Source: Branchiostoma lanceolatum
Lineage: Eukaryota; Chordata; Leptocardii; Amphioxiformes; Branchiostomatidae
Reading direction: 5' to 3'
Assembly: GCF_035083965.1 (NCBI RefSeq)
Contig: NC_089731.1
Span: 8,221,501 to 8,285,500, forward strand
DNA length: 64,000 nt
Shown here: piece after piece, positions 23,057-36,200 of the stretch
Layout: each line of letters begins with the position of its first letter
Position numbering within the stretch: the first letter of the stretch is position 1
Position numbers and translations under genes: made by a program
Notes under the pieces: generated by a model
What the model saw: the letters and a program-made list of their open reading frames with translations, nothing else
Told to the model about the DNA's origin: nothing
Databases searched by the model: none

Positions 23057-26000
23057 ATGAGTGATATGCAGGCAGTGGTGCTGCAGCAGGCAGGAGGTCC
23101 TGACAACCTGTCGGTGGGAAGGGTGGCCAAACCCCAACCACAGTCTGGAGAGGTTTTACTGAAGGTGTTCGCCACAGCAGTCAACAGGGCAGACACCCTG
23201 CAGGTATGTGGAGGGGGGAGGATTGCTCCATTTTCAAAGTTGCAGTCGAACCGCAGAGCTCTATGCGCATCGGTTCTGCGCAGCCTTCTCTAAGACGGCT
23301 TTTTCCGGGTCACGGCCGGACCCGGGTTGGACCCTGCTGCATGGGTGTGAACAACTACCTGTGGTGCAACAAAAAGACCTCAGACCTATATAATGTTTAC
23401 ACTTTTTCACATCTACAGGACTTGCCTGGTATAACCATGTAGATATTTCGTGCATTGTAAAAAGACATCGAACGCTGTGGCCTTCGAAACATTAAGAATA
23501 TTTGGTCAGTTTATTTGTGTTTGTCTTATTTACAGTTCACCTGGAACCAACTAGATATTTACATCGCGTGATAGCCCATTTCCTCATCTTTAAATTGATA
23601 CCAAAGTTCCTAGGACAATTTAACTGGTTTTGCCCCCGAAAAAACTGCGACAATGTCTACCTTGCGGTGGTGAAATTTCTGCCTAGTTCTAGCTACCGAT
23701 GCGTGCACTCCTGCGCTTTGGATACATTTCGATACATTTCGCGTGGCATAACAAAGCCCATTTTTTGTAAATTAGAAGCTGTATGAACGCGGCTACCACA
23801 TGCAATATGATAATTGACATGATAACAGTCAAGTACAGACAGACAGAGGTTTTAGTACAAGGTACCTGATATTTACAAAATAGTCAAATTTGAAGTCAAT
23901 CACTTCGAACTCCTGCGTTCGAACGACCGAACCCAGCCAGTACGTTCCATTTTCCTGCCGCGGGGGTCAGGCGAGGTCAGGTGCAATGTTGCAACTTTCA
24001 GCCGGTGTTGGGAACGTTGATGAAACTTACGGCTCAAGTTTTGCCGTCTAAAATTAATATTCTGAAACATTTCCAAATAAGACTAATATCATCTTGAAGC
24101 CAGGAAAAGTGAGATTCATATGCAAGTTGACCAATGCCATTAGATAAGCTTTGAGTTCTGTAAAGCATGGTAAAAGGACATTGTGTTTGTCTTCTTCTTC
24201 AGAATAAGACGCCCTGCAAGTTGACCTCTTGTTAGTTTTTTTGGGGGCAAAACCGGTTCCCATAAAATTATCCAAGGGATTTTGGTATCAATTTAAAGGT
24301 GAGGAAATGGGCTATCAGGTGATGTAAATATCTAGTTGGTTCCAGGTGAACCGTCAATGATACACGCACAAATATACTGACCAAAAAATGGTCAATGTTT
24401 CGAAAGCCACAGCGCTCGCTGACAATTTGCTGTGCACGAAATAACTACATGGTTATGTTGGGCAGATCCTGTAGATGTGAAAAAATATAAACATTATGTA
24501 GGTCCGAGGTCTTTTTGCTGCCGACAGGCGGTTGTTTACACCCATGCAACGGGGTCAAATCGTGCCGCGGCAAACGCCGTAAAAAAGAAAATAAAGCGTT
24601 CTACGGTGACCTGTGGTTCGACTGGTTGGGACTAATGGGGGAATTGGCAAAGTTTTTTCCAAACTGAGAATTGTGTGAGTCACTGTGAGTCAAAAACAAG
24701 TTTGATCAAGGATTCAAACATTTACCTTGAAGTTCTTAATTGCCATCACTACTAATAAACGCCATTGTGTTACAGTAAAGTTTGTTTCAACTTTTACTCT
24801 TACGGCTATGTTTGATAGAACTTAATCCCTGCCATCAGCCTACTACCGGTAGTACTAGAGTTACTTCAAATTTAACTTTCGAAAATTCTATGATTAAAAG
24901 CAGTTGGCACATTGTTCAGTGTTTTGTCCTACATGACATCGAGCTCTGTGCTGGTTGTATCTTGTAGAGAAAGGGCTTGTACCCGCCGCCAAAGGGAGCG
25001 AGTGACATACTTGGCCTAGAGGCTGCTGGGAAGGTGGATGAACTTGGTCCTGACTGTAAAGGACGCTGGAAACATGGTGATAAAGTGATGGCACTGCTAC
25101 CAGGTGGGTAAACTATAAGTGCATGTATCTATTTTTGGTTAGGGATGTCCCTTGAGGAAGAAAGAGTAAGGGTTCTCCCAGTGGTGTGAGTGGATCAAAT
25201 AAATCCATCCCGAAATGCAGCTTGTATATTTCAGTACAAACCTGGTTTGTTTCGTCCATGAGGCAGTCTACCGGGTATTGCAATACATTACATTTTTTTT
25301 ATGACTGACCCGAGTCCTATACTAATACGGTACTATTCATAGTCCTTTTTCAACTTGCATGTATCTGCTGTTGTCCCAAAGTAATTGAACACAACACCAT
25401 AAAATTTCCCTGGCGTGCACTGATAAACCTGGGCAAACTGCCGCCCCGAATGGGTTAGACCCACCAGGCAAATCATCTTGCCGCCTGTGTTACACATCTC
25501 TCATTGCCAGGGGCTAATTGGCCTCCTCCCCAAGTTAGTCAGCGGGGCAGCTCGTAGGAGTGCCATTTAGTCAGGCTAGTCATCTTGCTGCTATGCCAAT
25601 GCAGGAGGTGGCAATGCTGAGTTTGTGACAGTTGATGAAGACCACCTGATGGCCATACCTGAGGGGATGACATACCAGGAGGCGGCAGCTATCCCTGAGG
25701 TCTGGCTCACTGCCTACCAACTTCTCCACTTTGTGGGTAAGAAAACAGCATCTGTTCTTTATAGTTATGTCATACCAGGGCCGGGATCACGTTGGTATAC
25801 TGGTGTCTTGGACCAGTCCTTATTTTACCGTATTGCACGGGCTTCAAAGTTGTGTTGGACGGGCTGCCATCGAGTGATTCGAACACAATTCATGGCATTT
25901 TGCATAGAATGAAATTTTACTTGAATGGACATTAGTGTTTGGAGCCCTCCTAATACATTATGATAGCTCTTGGTCATCATACATGTGTGTATATGGTAGC

Positions 26001-28136
26001 CAGTATAAACATGTATATACAGCTATGATTTTTTTTACGGTTATCTAAATGTTTGACAAAGCAAACGTGTTGAGCCCACCCATTAGGCATGAGAAAGCTG
26101 CTAGGGGCATTGTTAACCCTCTGAAATGTTGTTTTCTCACATTTTGAGGGACAAATTCCATCCCCTTCCCTACACAGTATATTCTGTTGCTGGAAGCTAG
26201 CAACATACATGCCAGAAAATCCTCCATTTTCATAACTTTGCCTTGCAATTGTAGGTGGGTTGCAGGAAGGGGAGACTGTTCTGATCCATGCTGGCGGCAG
26301 TGGGGTGGGTACGGCTGCCACGCAGCTGTCCCGACTGGCGGGCGCTCGTCCAATCATCACGGCCGGTACTCCAGACAAACTACAGAAGGCCACAGACCTC
26401 GGAGCGGTCACTGCCTTTAACTACAAGGAGGGAGAGTTTGCACAGAAAGTTCTTGATGAAACCAATGGTAATTAAATGAGTTTCTGTATGCCCTTTCCGT
26501 GAGATGACATAGACTTCCTGCAACTTATGATCCACTGCTCACCGAGTCACATGTTCTATCTGCACTTTTATTATATGAAACAGAGAATGATTATCAAAAT
26601 TAGCTGCTAGATATTCTGCCATATTTGGAGTCATTTATGGCAACACCTCAGGCCTGGGGTGGAGTTGATTGATTCCTTATATTTTTGTTTCTCCAGGAAA
26701 GGGAGTGGATGTAATATTGGACTGTGTTGGTGCCTCCTTCTGGCAGCAGAATGTCAGGTAATATCACTGTTAGCTATAGGTTCTGCCATAACATCTCATT
26801 ACCTGTACATTAGACATAGACCTGTAACTTACTACTAAATGATGTTGACAGTAACAATGCCTGATTTGGAAATAACAAGGACATGATGCCCTTGGTGAGT
26901 AGTACACATGAAGTATCTAGTGTGCTGTGCTTCAAATGTTACTAGACACACCAGAAAAACATTCAATTTGTCACTACTGTGTCTTTTCACTTTAACAAGG
27001 AGTAAGAAAACTATGCAAGAATTACCAAAAGCAAGGTTGGCAGCAGCTGCAGTACTAGCTTTGCCCAATAGGAGGAGCAGGATCTCAACCCCCATGGATG
27101 ATCCAAAGCCTTGATCACTACAATCTGAAGTACCGGTATATGTCTCCTCACAAATGTGGCTTGGCTATCCCCATCATTAGTACAAATGAGATGCCAAATG
27201 GCTGCCTCATCTAGGACAAGGTTAAAGAACAGGTGTTTTTTTCAGGTGTTTGGCCTTAGAGGGCAGGTGGGTGCTGTATGGACTGCTGGGAGGAGGAAGT
27301 ATCGATGGGGACCTTCTGTCCCAGGTTCTCAGGAAACGTATCAACCTGCTAGGAACCACTCTAAGGACCAGGAGCAAACAGGTCCGTCTTAGTTTCAAAA
27401 TGGTCTTGAAACATTATTCAATCCTAATTTGAAAAAAAAAGGCCATTTTGAATCCATTCACTTCAATTCAGCTGCTTTGAGAAGCTGATGTGTTTAAAGT
27501 TTGTGGTTGAAACAGTTCTGTAGTAAAGTTGTATTACAGAACACATTTGCTTTTTTGTGATTTCGCAGTAAGAGGTCACTGTGAAAACCACAAAAATAAG
27601 ACCTTTCAAGATTAAAAGTATTATCACATTTCTACATTTAAAAGTTTTACAAACAAAACAAAATATGACATTTGACCGTTAAATCGTAGGCTTGAGTGCT
27701 TTCTAAAAAATGTGACAATTGTTACCAACTTTTTACCAGTTATCCTACCAATTTTATAACACACATCAGTGTTATTCCTATACATAAACCTTGATATTGT
27801 ATATAATATACAAGCTTATATCCTAATAAAGAAGCCTTTTGCCTCCTGTTTCATAAACCTTGCCTGCAAAGTAATCGGGTAGTAAAAGATACAGGTTATC
27901 AATCTCATGTGCGTCATTCTGAATTTATTCTCCAGTACAAAGCATCCTTGGTGAAGTCGTTCTCTGAGCGTGCGCTGCCTCATTTTGTCTCTGGAGGGTC
28001 GGTTCAACTGAGACCCATCATCGACAGGGTCGTCCCTCTACAGGACATCAGCCAGGCGCACAGCTGCATGGAGGACAACAAGAACACAGGGAAGATAGTC
28101 CTATCTGTTAGGGAAGATGAGCGCGATGAATTGTAA
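23057..28136 (+). CDS. TP53I3: Quinone oxidoreductase, TP53I3 (PIG3) type
   Basis: Zinc-free medium-chain reductase that uses NADPH to reduce quinones; in vertebrates it is a p53-induced enzyme tied to oxidative stress. Exons: 23057-23203, 24968-25103, 25605-25736, 26255-26467, 26697-26757, 27246-27381, 27936-28136; 341 residues against about 332 in human. Visible features are the GroES-like N-terminal part with [31 protein letters not shown], the nucleotide-binding [17 protein letters not shown], and [15 protein letters not shown]. The first ATG (23057) follows an acceptor at 23046-23047; a second in-frame ATG at 23066 is possible. The protein ends in RDEL, resembling an ER retrieval signal, but no signal peptide is present. 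Intron 1 holds a large inverted repeat. It is convergent with TMCO4. Identity is very likely; p53 control is not shown here. Confidence 0.95.
23243..24630. repeat. Long inverted repeat filling TP53I3 intron 1
   Basis: Arms of about 400 bp (roughly 23243-23650 and 24228-24630) are diverged reverse complements. Shared blocks include AAAAAGACCTC, TTTTTCACATCTACAGGA, ATAACCATGTAG and GATAGCCCATTTCCTCA. The 580-bp centre has no transposase-like frame. It is probably a non-autonomous DNA transposon with long termini; the exact ends are not clear. Confidence 0.75.
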
Positions 28137-30241
28137 GAGACTGATACGCTTCATTACACGTTCATGTGCATTTTGTATGTGTAGGTTTGTATATGGGTCA
28201 GTGACGTCATGCTTGTCTCGAGCATTGATGTTTATGACCTAGGGCAACGAGATGCTACTGCAGTAAGAATTAGTTCCATGCTTAGATGAGTGGCCCCTTA
28301 CGGCCTTGCACTGAGCGAGTTCGTTAAAAAAAAATAGAATGGTTATTCCTTTGTATACAATTGGTTTAAATATATGGAGGTGTTCAGAATACTGATAATA
28401 ATTAGTTAATGATAATGTGGTGATTTTCTAACAAGGCGCTTGGCTAAAAGTTTTCAAAATAGTTGCAGGGTTATTGCATTTGAGTTTATTATAAGTAGCC
28501 AATTGCAATGTGTAGCTAAGTATCAATTATAAAATTGTCCTTCAAATAGAGTTTGAAAAATTACAAACTGTACTTGATATTTTTGGACTATGGATATCTT
28601 AGTGGGTGTAGCATATAAAAGAAAGTCCTTCCCACATGCACCATATGGTTTACATAGATATTTTAAATTGATATGGCTTGGCTGGAGGTTAAACCCCAGA
28701 GTGCAATGTATATGTCACATCATGAATATCTAGTTTAAAAGTAACAGAATTCAGTCTGCTCGAATTAAAGTAGAAAATAATGAAGGTGTAACATTTGAAT
28801 ACTTTTATTGGAAGCATTAAAGAAATGATGTATCAATCAACCTGGCTCCAAATCTGTCTTAAAGAAATCTCTTTATTTAACCAACAGGCTTACTTTACTG
28901 TAAAATTATTCTTTTCACAGAAATGTGAAATTAAATGCAACATTGATTTATAACAATTATCAAGTCATAGCGCTTCAAACATTATTTTAAATAAAGAAGA
29001 TAACTACTTATCACTTTGTTAATATCATTTGATACCAAGCACATACAGGCAGATGACTGAAAATTACATGTACTTGAAAATATCAAGAAAACTCTCATAT
29101 GGTACTTAACTTATAAGCTACCTAACCTTTAATTTGTTCACATTTCTGATCACACTCTGCAAAATAGTTTGAATTACACATTTTCACTTCTTTAGCCAGA
29201 TTTTGATTAATATAAATATTAGACATATATCTACCAGGAATTTACAGTTGATAAATATTTAGACTAAGTGATACATAAACAATATGTTTTGCAGATTATT
29301 TTGCGAATATAAAATCTGAATATTCCAAATCAGTACTTTTCTCAATGTTTCTAAAAATACTACATCTAATTCTAAATTCTAAGAATAATCTAGCCAGCAC
29401 ATATAGGCTGCCATACAATTACACATGTGGATACTAGTAGTTACTGTTATATATAAATTTAAATATGTTCTTCTGTTCATGTAATTTTGTTCTTTCATAT
29501 GAACAAATAGATTTATTCAAGAAGCCCTAATTCTAGCCCTAGAAGATCTAATTCTCTTAATTTTTTACTCCTTTGTGATGTCATAAAAAGTAGAGATCTT
29601 TGGCCTCATTAACACTGATTGTCTTAGGTGTCTTCTTATTTGCACCTCTACATATACTACACAAGACAACATCATCTTAACAGTACAAAACTGTATACTA
29701 TGTTCATTTTTGTTTTGTTTACAAATGTAAAATTTGATACAAGTTGGCTGGCATGGCCTTTTTGTTTTTCCTACTTTGATTTTGTATGAATATGGCTGAA
29801 TGCACTTAAAGCTGGCTAACTTGGATGGTTTTTTTTTTTACCCAAACACTCTAAAACATTATAAAGTTTAACATGATTTGATCTTAAAACATTAGCTTTT
29901 GTTGAAAATCCACAATTTGGATTTTATAACAATTCCTAGCTCAATGAATGTCTTAGTCTTTTACATTTTGCATTTCTTGCAAAATATATGTCACAAAAGA
30001 AACATTTTGGACTAGTCCAGGATTCAAACATTGTTTGGTGCCATCACATATGGCTTTAGGTTGATACATGTACTGAGCTTTCTGCACTTTTCCTTTTGAA
30101 ATATCAACTTGTACACATCAGACTATCAAAGATTGGCTACTACTAGAATTATTGCTCTTTTGAAGCATTTGGTCCCATAGGAAAGAAGCATCAAACCCTT
30201 ACTGCAATCTGTAACAGTTAAGACAAGGTTCATTTTGACAT
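28137..30241. other. Convergent spacer between TP53I3 and TMCO4
   Basis: Very AT-rich 3' regions of the two convergent genes. No coding frame, RNA gene or clear repeat was recognised. The TMCO4 stop overlaps an AATAAA on the minus strand at 30240-30245. Confidence 0.5.
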
Positions 30242-33200
30242 TTATTCATGTGTTTTCTGCAATGTTGCACTTTCCTCTTTGGCCTTTGGCATACTTTCCA
30301 CATCACCTGACTGACTTTGCACTGGAAGACAAACTTCTTCTACATCTTTATCAGTTGCTTCCTGAGATTTTGTTCCCTCACCAACATCTGCATCTATTTC
30401 CTCTAATTCTGCTGCTTCTAAGGCACTTTCGATTTCTCCTTCAGTTGTCGTTCCCTCCTCTTGGCCGACATCTTCATTCTTCTTGTGGAACTCACTTGAG
30501 TCGTTGGTTGCACCGAGCTCTGCCTTTTCCACGATAAAGAAGTCTGTTTGTGATTTTGTCACCCCTTGCTGTGATTTGTCCTGCAATTCCCCCAACTCCG
30601 GCGCGGTGGCGCTCTTGCGTAGGCCGGTGACGCCGTGCTTCTTGCTGCTGTCTAAGGTAACGGTAGCCAAGTCCCACTTGTCCGCAACTCGACATTCTTT
30701 GGTCTTCACTCCGACAGCCTTAAGGATGGTGTCCATCTGGTTCATGTAGTCCATGTGGCCACTTACCTGTTGTAAGTAATGGAAAACAAACAACTGTACT
30801 TGTAATGATGCGTAAACTGCAGTACCAGCAAATACCTGTAGAGGGCAGTTTTGAGTCACTTGCATTTCTATGGGCAAAGTGTGGCCAGTACTACTTTTTT
30901 TTTTTGGCAACATTAAAAATTGCACAAGTGCATAATAAGCCACCTTACTACGCTGGGATCTAAAGACAAATTTCTTTACTTTGCAACAATGATTATAGAA
31001 TAAACAAAGTTGTTAAAAATTCAAGGTCTCCAAATAACCAGCCCCGAAGGCCGGTGGGTTTCTAATGTTGACAAACGTACCACAGAGCTGAGGTCGACGT
31101 TGAGCATACGTCTGTTGTCCCACTTCACAGGCCTCAGACCAGCCACACTCAGCTGCACTGAGGATGTTCTGTACAGGAACTGTAGCAACCAGTCTCCTCT
31201 GGAAAACAAACAGCATTTTTGTAGTATTAAAACTTTTAATGAGACTAAACCATTGCCCAAACACATTGCACTTAATACTTGTGATTAAAAAAAATGGTAT
31301 AGATACTAGATAATACTTCAGTGTACAGCAAAACACATTACATACAAGAAAATCTTAATACATTGTAGTTACAGTCATACATTAATTTTTTAAGAAGTTG
31401 GTGTAACTTGTATCAGGCAACAATTATGATTGACAACTTGTACAAGTCAAGCAAATTTTCACTACTTAATTTTCTCTTGTTACTTTAATCCTACCATACA
31501 GTACAAATGAATATTTCACTAATGGTTTGCCTAGTAATATACACAATATGAACAGTACAGTAACAAACCTGGTCAACACTTACCTACAGTAACCATTGAT
31601 GATCCTGCCAGAGACCAGTCTGTCCATGGGCATCCAGTTCTCAGGCTTGCCATTGATAGGTGCACCCAGAAGAACCACATCCTCTATGATACCCTCACAA
31701 TCTGAAGTCAAGAATGTAGTGAAAAAAATTTATACTAGATCTAGTCTACCATTTTCTTTTTATGAATTTTCTAAGCCTGGTACCTGAAGAAAAATTAGTG
31801 AATACAGGCACTTTATAAACACTGCCTACTAATTAAAACAGTTATACATTTACAAAGTTAATATTTCAGAACAGAAACGTCCCCTTGACAGTTCATTGTT
31901 GAAGAAGTTTGAGTTATTTTTCAAAGAAGGTATGCACTAATTATCACTTTAACTTTTATTGTCTAGATATAGAAATTTAGTTCTTTTGGGGTTAATCTTT
32001 TGTAGTACCATGAAAGTCCCGTCTTCTGAAGAATTTCAAGTCAAAAGTTCTACAGGTGCACTAAGTTGAAACATCGTAAGTCATATCAAGGGTCGTATTC
32101 AAATATTTCTGGCTATTTACCTTTCCTTTTGGCCATCTCCTTCAGACAGTAGAAGATGACTCTGGCACCAAGACTGAACCCAACCAGGGTGACGGGTCTC
32201 TTCCCCTGGGGAAATATGAATAGACCATGGTCTTCAGAGAATAATTTCATCAGGTTGGTAGAAGATAGGATATTGGAGTTTTCTTTTTACACAACCAGCT
32301 GCAGTAAATCTCACCTGCTGACGTTTTGGTGTCTCTCAGACACCTTTCTCAGAGCTTCTGACTGGAAGTAGCCGAAAAGGTGGCACTTTTGCGGCAAGAA
32401 CACAATCCCAAATGGGGCTTAGTATGTCACTTTTGATTAACTTTAGAACCAATGTTTTAGATTAGTCTTGTTAGTGTCGTTATATGTTCTGTACCATGCT
32501 GTTTTTTTATCTGTATGCCTGTATTTAGCCCGATATGGCATTAGTGTACAATAAAGGGTTATCATTATCATTATCATTAACCTGTTGGTGAGTTAGCAGA
32601 ACCTCCGCCAGCTGTTTGCCGACCTCCTCTGACCTCTGCAGGCAGACGCTCCAGGGGTTGTCGATGACGTAGGCCGCAGACATGAGTGACACGGGCCACG
32701 TTAGCGCTGCCAACAGACCTGTTAACAATGTAGTCAACACTCATGTTAAAGGCTAGACTTCCAGGGGGTTTTCTAAAGAGGGCAACAGGGGCACTGCACC
32801 CCCATGCTCTGACCATTCTGTTTGTTAGAATTGAACACTAATGGAGATCTTGATAAAACATGCACCCCCTTATTCAAGGGAGCAGATATAATTCAGATTG
32901 ACCAGGGATGCTAAAAGGTCACTAAAAGGATGCTATGTGGCCACAGTCTTCAACTGTGACCTGTCTGACAGCTATTTTCCCCCTCAAGAAGCATTAGAAT
33001 GGCGCCTTTTCGATCACATTTTAATCAATTCTCTGCAAAATTCAGAGAACCAAAAGAAAAACCAAAATTGGTATGGCCCAATACCTTAAATCCTGAAATG
33101 TTCATGGTGGTTGAAATTTTGCAGTTTTCATAATGACCCCTTCACCATCAAATCTTGACAATGAATAATATTAAGTGTTTCCATTGTATAATATTATTGT

Positions 33201-36200
33201 AACAGTACTACTGTATTGCAACACTGTAAAATGTTTCAACTGCAAACTTAAATCTCAGCAAATACCTCCTGTGCCCTCTCACCGAGAAATCAAGTCCCTA
33301 CGAAAATAACTGAATCTACAGTTACCGTATACAATATGACACAAACGACACTTAGCCTACCAGCCAGAACAGTGTACTTCAGGGCCTCCTGTGCAGCAGT
33401 GGTCACCAGACTACTGACGATGTACTCAAAGGCTCGCCCCAGACTCAGCAGGTACTTGGCCTCCCACCTCAGACAGTACTGCTCCTTAGACTGCAGTAGG
33501 GTCTCCCAAGGAGCAGAGAAGTTGTCTTGGAAAAAAAAAGTGAAATTTAAGGTGATCTTGATCCAGTCTAGCTCACTGAAGAGCTAATTGTTCACTGGTT
33601 GTGATGGAGAAGACAGCTAGTATGGACAGTACTAGTATTTCCATGTTTATTGTTACAGTAGTACCAGGGAAATTCCCTGCTTTTTTGATGAGCACAATGA
33701 ATAGGGGACCACATCTTAACACCTTGTCCTAAAGACTGACCCTCTCCTGTAGCATGCATGTCAAGTGAGCGACAGCAGCCAGGATTCGAACTACCAAACT
33801 ATATATCCAGAGGAATTGCATGTTTGTGGTAACAAAATAAGTAAATACAGCATAATTCTATTTTGGCCTTATGTCTCTCCAGGGACGAAGAGGATTAGTA
33901 AGTAAGTACCAGTACAATGGCATTCAGTTTTTGGATCTGTCCCTAAAAGATTTTCATGGTAGCAGTTATGTATGCAGCCGTAATCAAGATTTAATTCAAT
34001 TTACCTGGTTTGTCTGACCGTAGCCAACCAGAGACAGCGATGGTGATGTGGAGTTGGTTTCCTTCAGTCAGTGGTTCAAATTCAAACTGTTCTACTGCTC
34101 CAACCCTCTTCTTCATCTTGTACCCTATACAACATAATGGTAAAGTCGAACCTATCTATATATATAGTAGTTACCATTCAAGTCACTTGAAGAAAGTGGT
34201 CACAGTAAAGACAGCCGGTCACTATAGACCACTATAGACAGGATTCTTCAGTTAAAAACCATTGCTGATCATGATTTACACACTTCTGTATATCTAGGCC
34301 AATACATAATTATATAACTCCATACAAACAAGAAACTGTAAAATACCAACTTAAGATTATCAACATATGTAGCTGTATAACAAACATACCATGTACCTCT
34401 GATTGTGTATTCTCTCAATAGTGCATACATGTACATGTAGCTTAGAATCTATGACATTGTGTAGATTGCATTAAATTAATATAACTAGACAGTATACTGC
34501 CTTATTCAATGTGTTTTGCTCTACACTGTACCTGTTGACTTGACTTTACAAACTGCAAATTAAAGAGTTACTGTAATTTTTCAACTCAACTTCACAAAAT
34601 ATATCTTGGTTTACTATGACTAGATGAAATAGCTCCCTCTACCTGTGAGGCCAGCCCCTGCAGCACCAAATAAGGACGTGATGACAGCCAGCCCAGCGGT
34701 GGAGCCCAGAACTGCAGCACTGGTGCCGCCAATGATGGCTCCTGCCCCTGCAGCCACTAGGGGAGCCGCTAGTCCTCCTGTTAGGCCTGGTGAAAAAACG
34801 TAATATAATGTTGTTTGTTTATTATACATAACCTGACTTCTGGAATAACACTCCAGTTTTCAGCTGCATGAGACTGCAAGGTTTGCTCCACTGCCACTGG
34901 GAGAACCCCTACTCTTTTTGATAAGTGTGGTGTTTTTTTTTAATCACACCCGATGTGTGGCTCTCCTCAACCACAGGACCACCCGCTTTACATCCCCCTC
35001 CGAGAGGATGTCAGAAACTACATGTAGGCATACTAATTTTCAAATTCAGAGTTGAGTGAGGAAATACGTGTACAGTGCCTTTCCTAAAGGGCACAATATT
35101 ATGACCAAAACAAGTGGGTGGCCCAAAAGAAAGAAAATGATCCATGACGTACTTACCTATGAGTGTGCCTCCAACCACTGTGGCCAGTCCAATTGTGACA
35201 AACCTCTTCCTTTGCTTCCTCTTCTTTTGTTTCTCTTTCTCCTTCCTTTCTTCCCTGTGATGGAATCGTGCAGACAAGAGAAATTAGGCAGACAAGACAA
35301 CATCTTTAAATGTATATTTTTCAGATGAAAATTTGGTGAAAAATTTGTACTTCTAGTATGTAACAAATGATGTTGAAATAAGAATTTTCCTAGTCCTTGC
35401 TTCCATGTAAGAATCCCTTCCCCCAATGTACATTTAGCATTTGAAAATACATGTTAAGTTTGAAAGCACACAGAAGCTGGGATTTTACATGCAAAGCACT
35501 TGATCTCTACCAAAGATCAAGTTCAACCAAGCTCAAGACCCTGCTCGAAGTCACTTGAGAATGTAATGACACTTAAACGTTAAAGGCAGGAATACGTATA
35601 GTAAAATTTCATTCTAGAGTCTCATAAACATAATAGTAAAATGATATCTCTGTCTTGCTTGTCTGAGGAAAATCTTGAGATTTTTGATGAAACATGGTAC
35701 ACTCACTCGCTCAGTTCAAACTGGTGTTCCTTCAGACTTTTGACGAGTGATTCCTCGTACGTTTCCACGTCTTCCCACGGCACACGTAGGTACAGCGCTA
35801 CCTGTTTCAGCAGGCACCTGGTGCGGGCGTCGTAGTCACCTGTGGGCACAAACAAAACAGTCATTGTCTGTATACAGGTGTACAGCTTAAACAATAAGAT
35901 TATAAGATCACCCTTCCAAGGTAATTGTTCACAATTTACAAGGAGTTGATATTGTTGGCAACTGAATACTAGACAATACTGTCCTATTGTATAATCACAT
36001 AATGTACATTTATTTCATTTTCAACATTGAACTATGATATTTTCCTCTGCATTTGTAACTTGCAGTAGCCAGAAGGAAACATCAGAGTTTTCGCCAGCTA
36101 GCTTCAGATTTCTTTTGATCATCTCAGATCTCACCGAATCTTAATGTTTTTACCTTCTTTTTCTATTAGACCGTTAAAGTTTAGACATGCCAGTTTGTTT

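Noticed and set aside
23261..24635. Two frames on opposite strands sharing a PVDVKK-type peptide
   Set aside because: They are translations of the two arms of the inverted repeat in TP53I3 intron 1; no start context, domain or transposase motif supports a protein.
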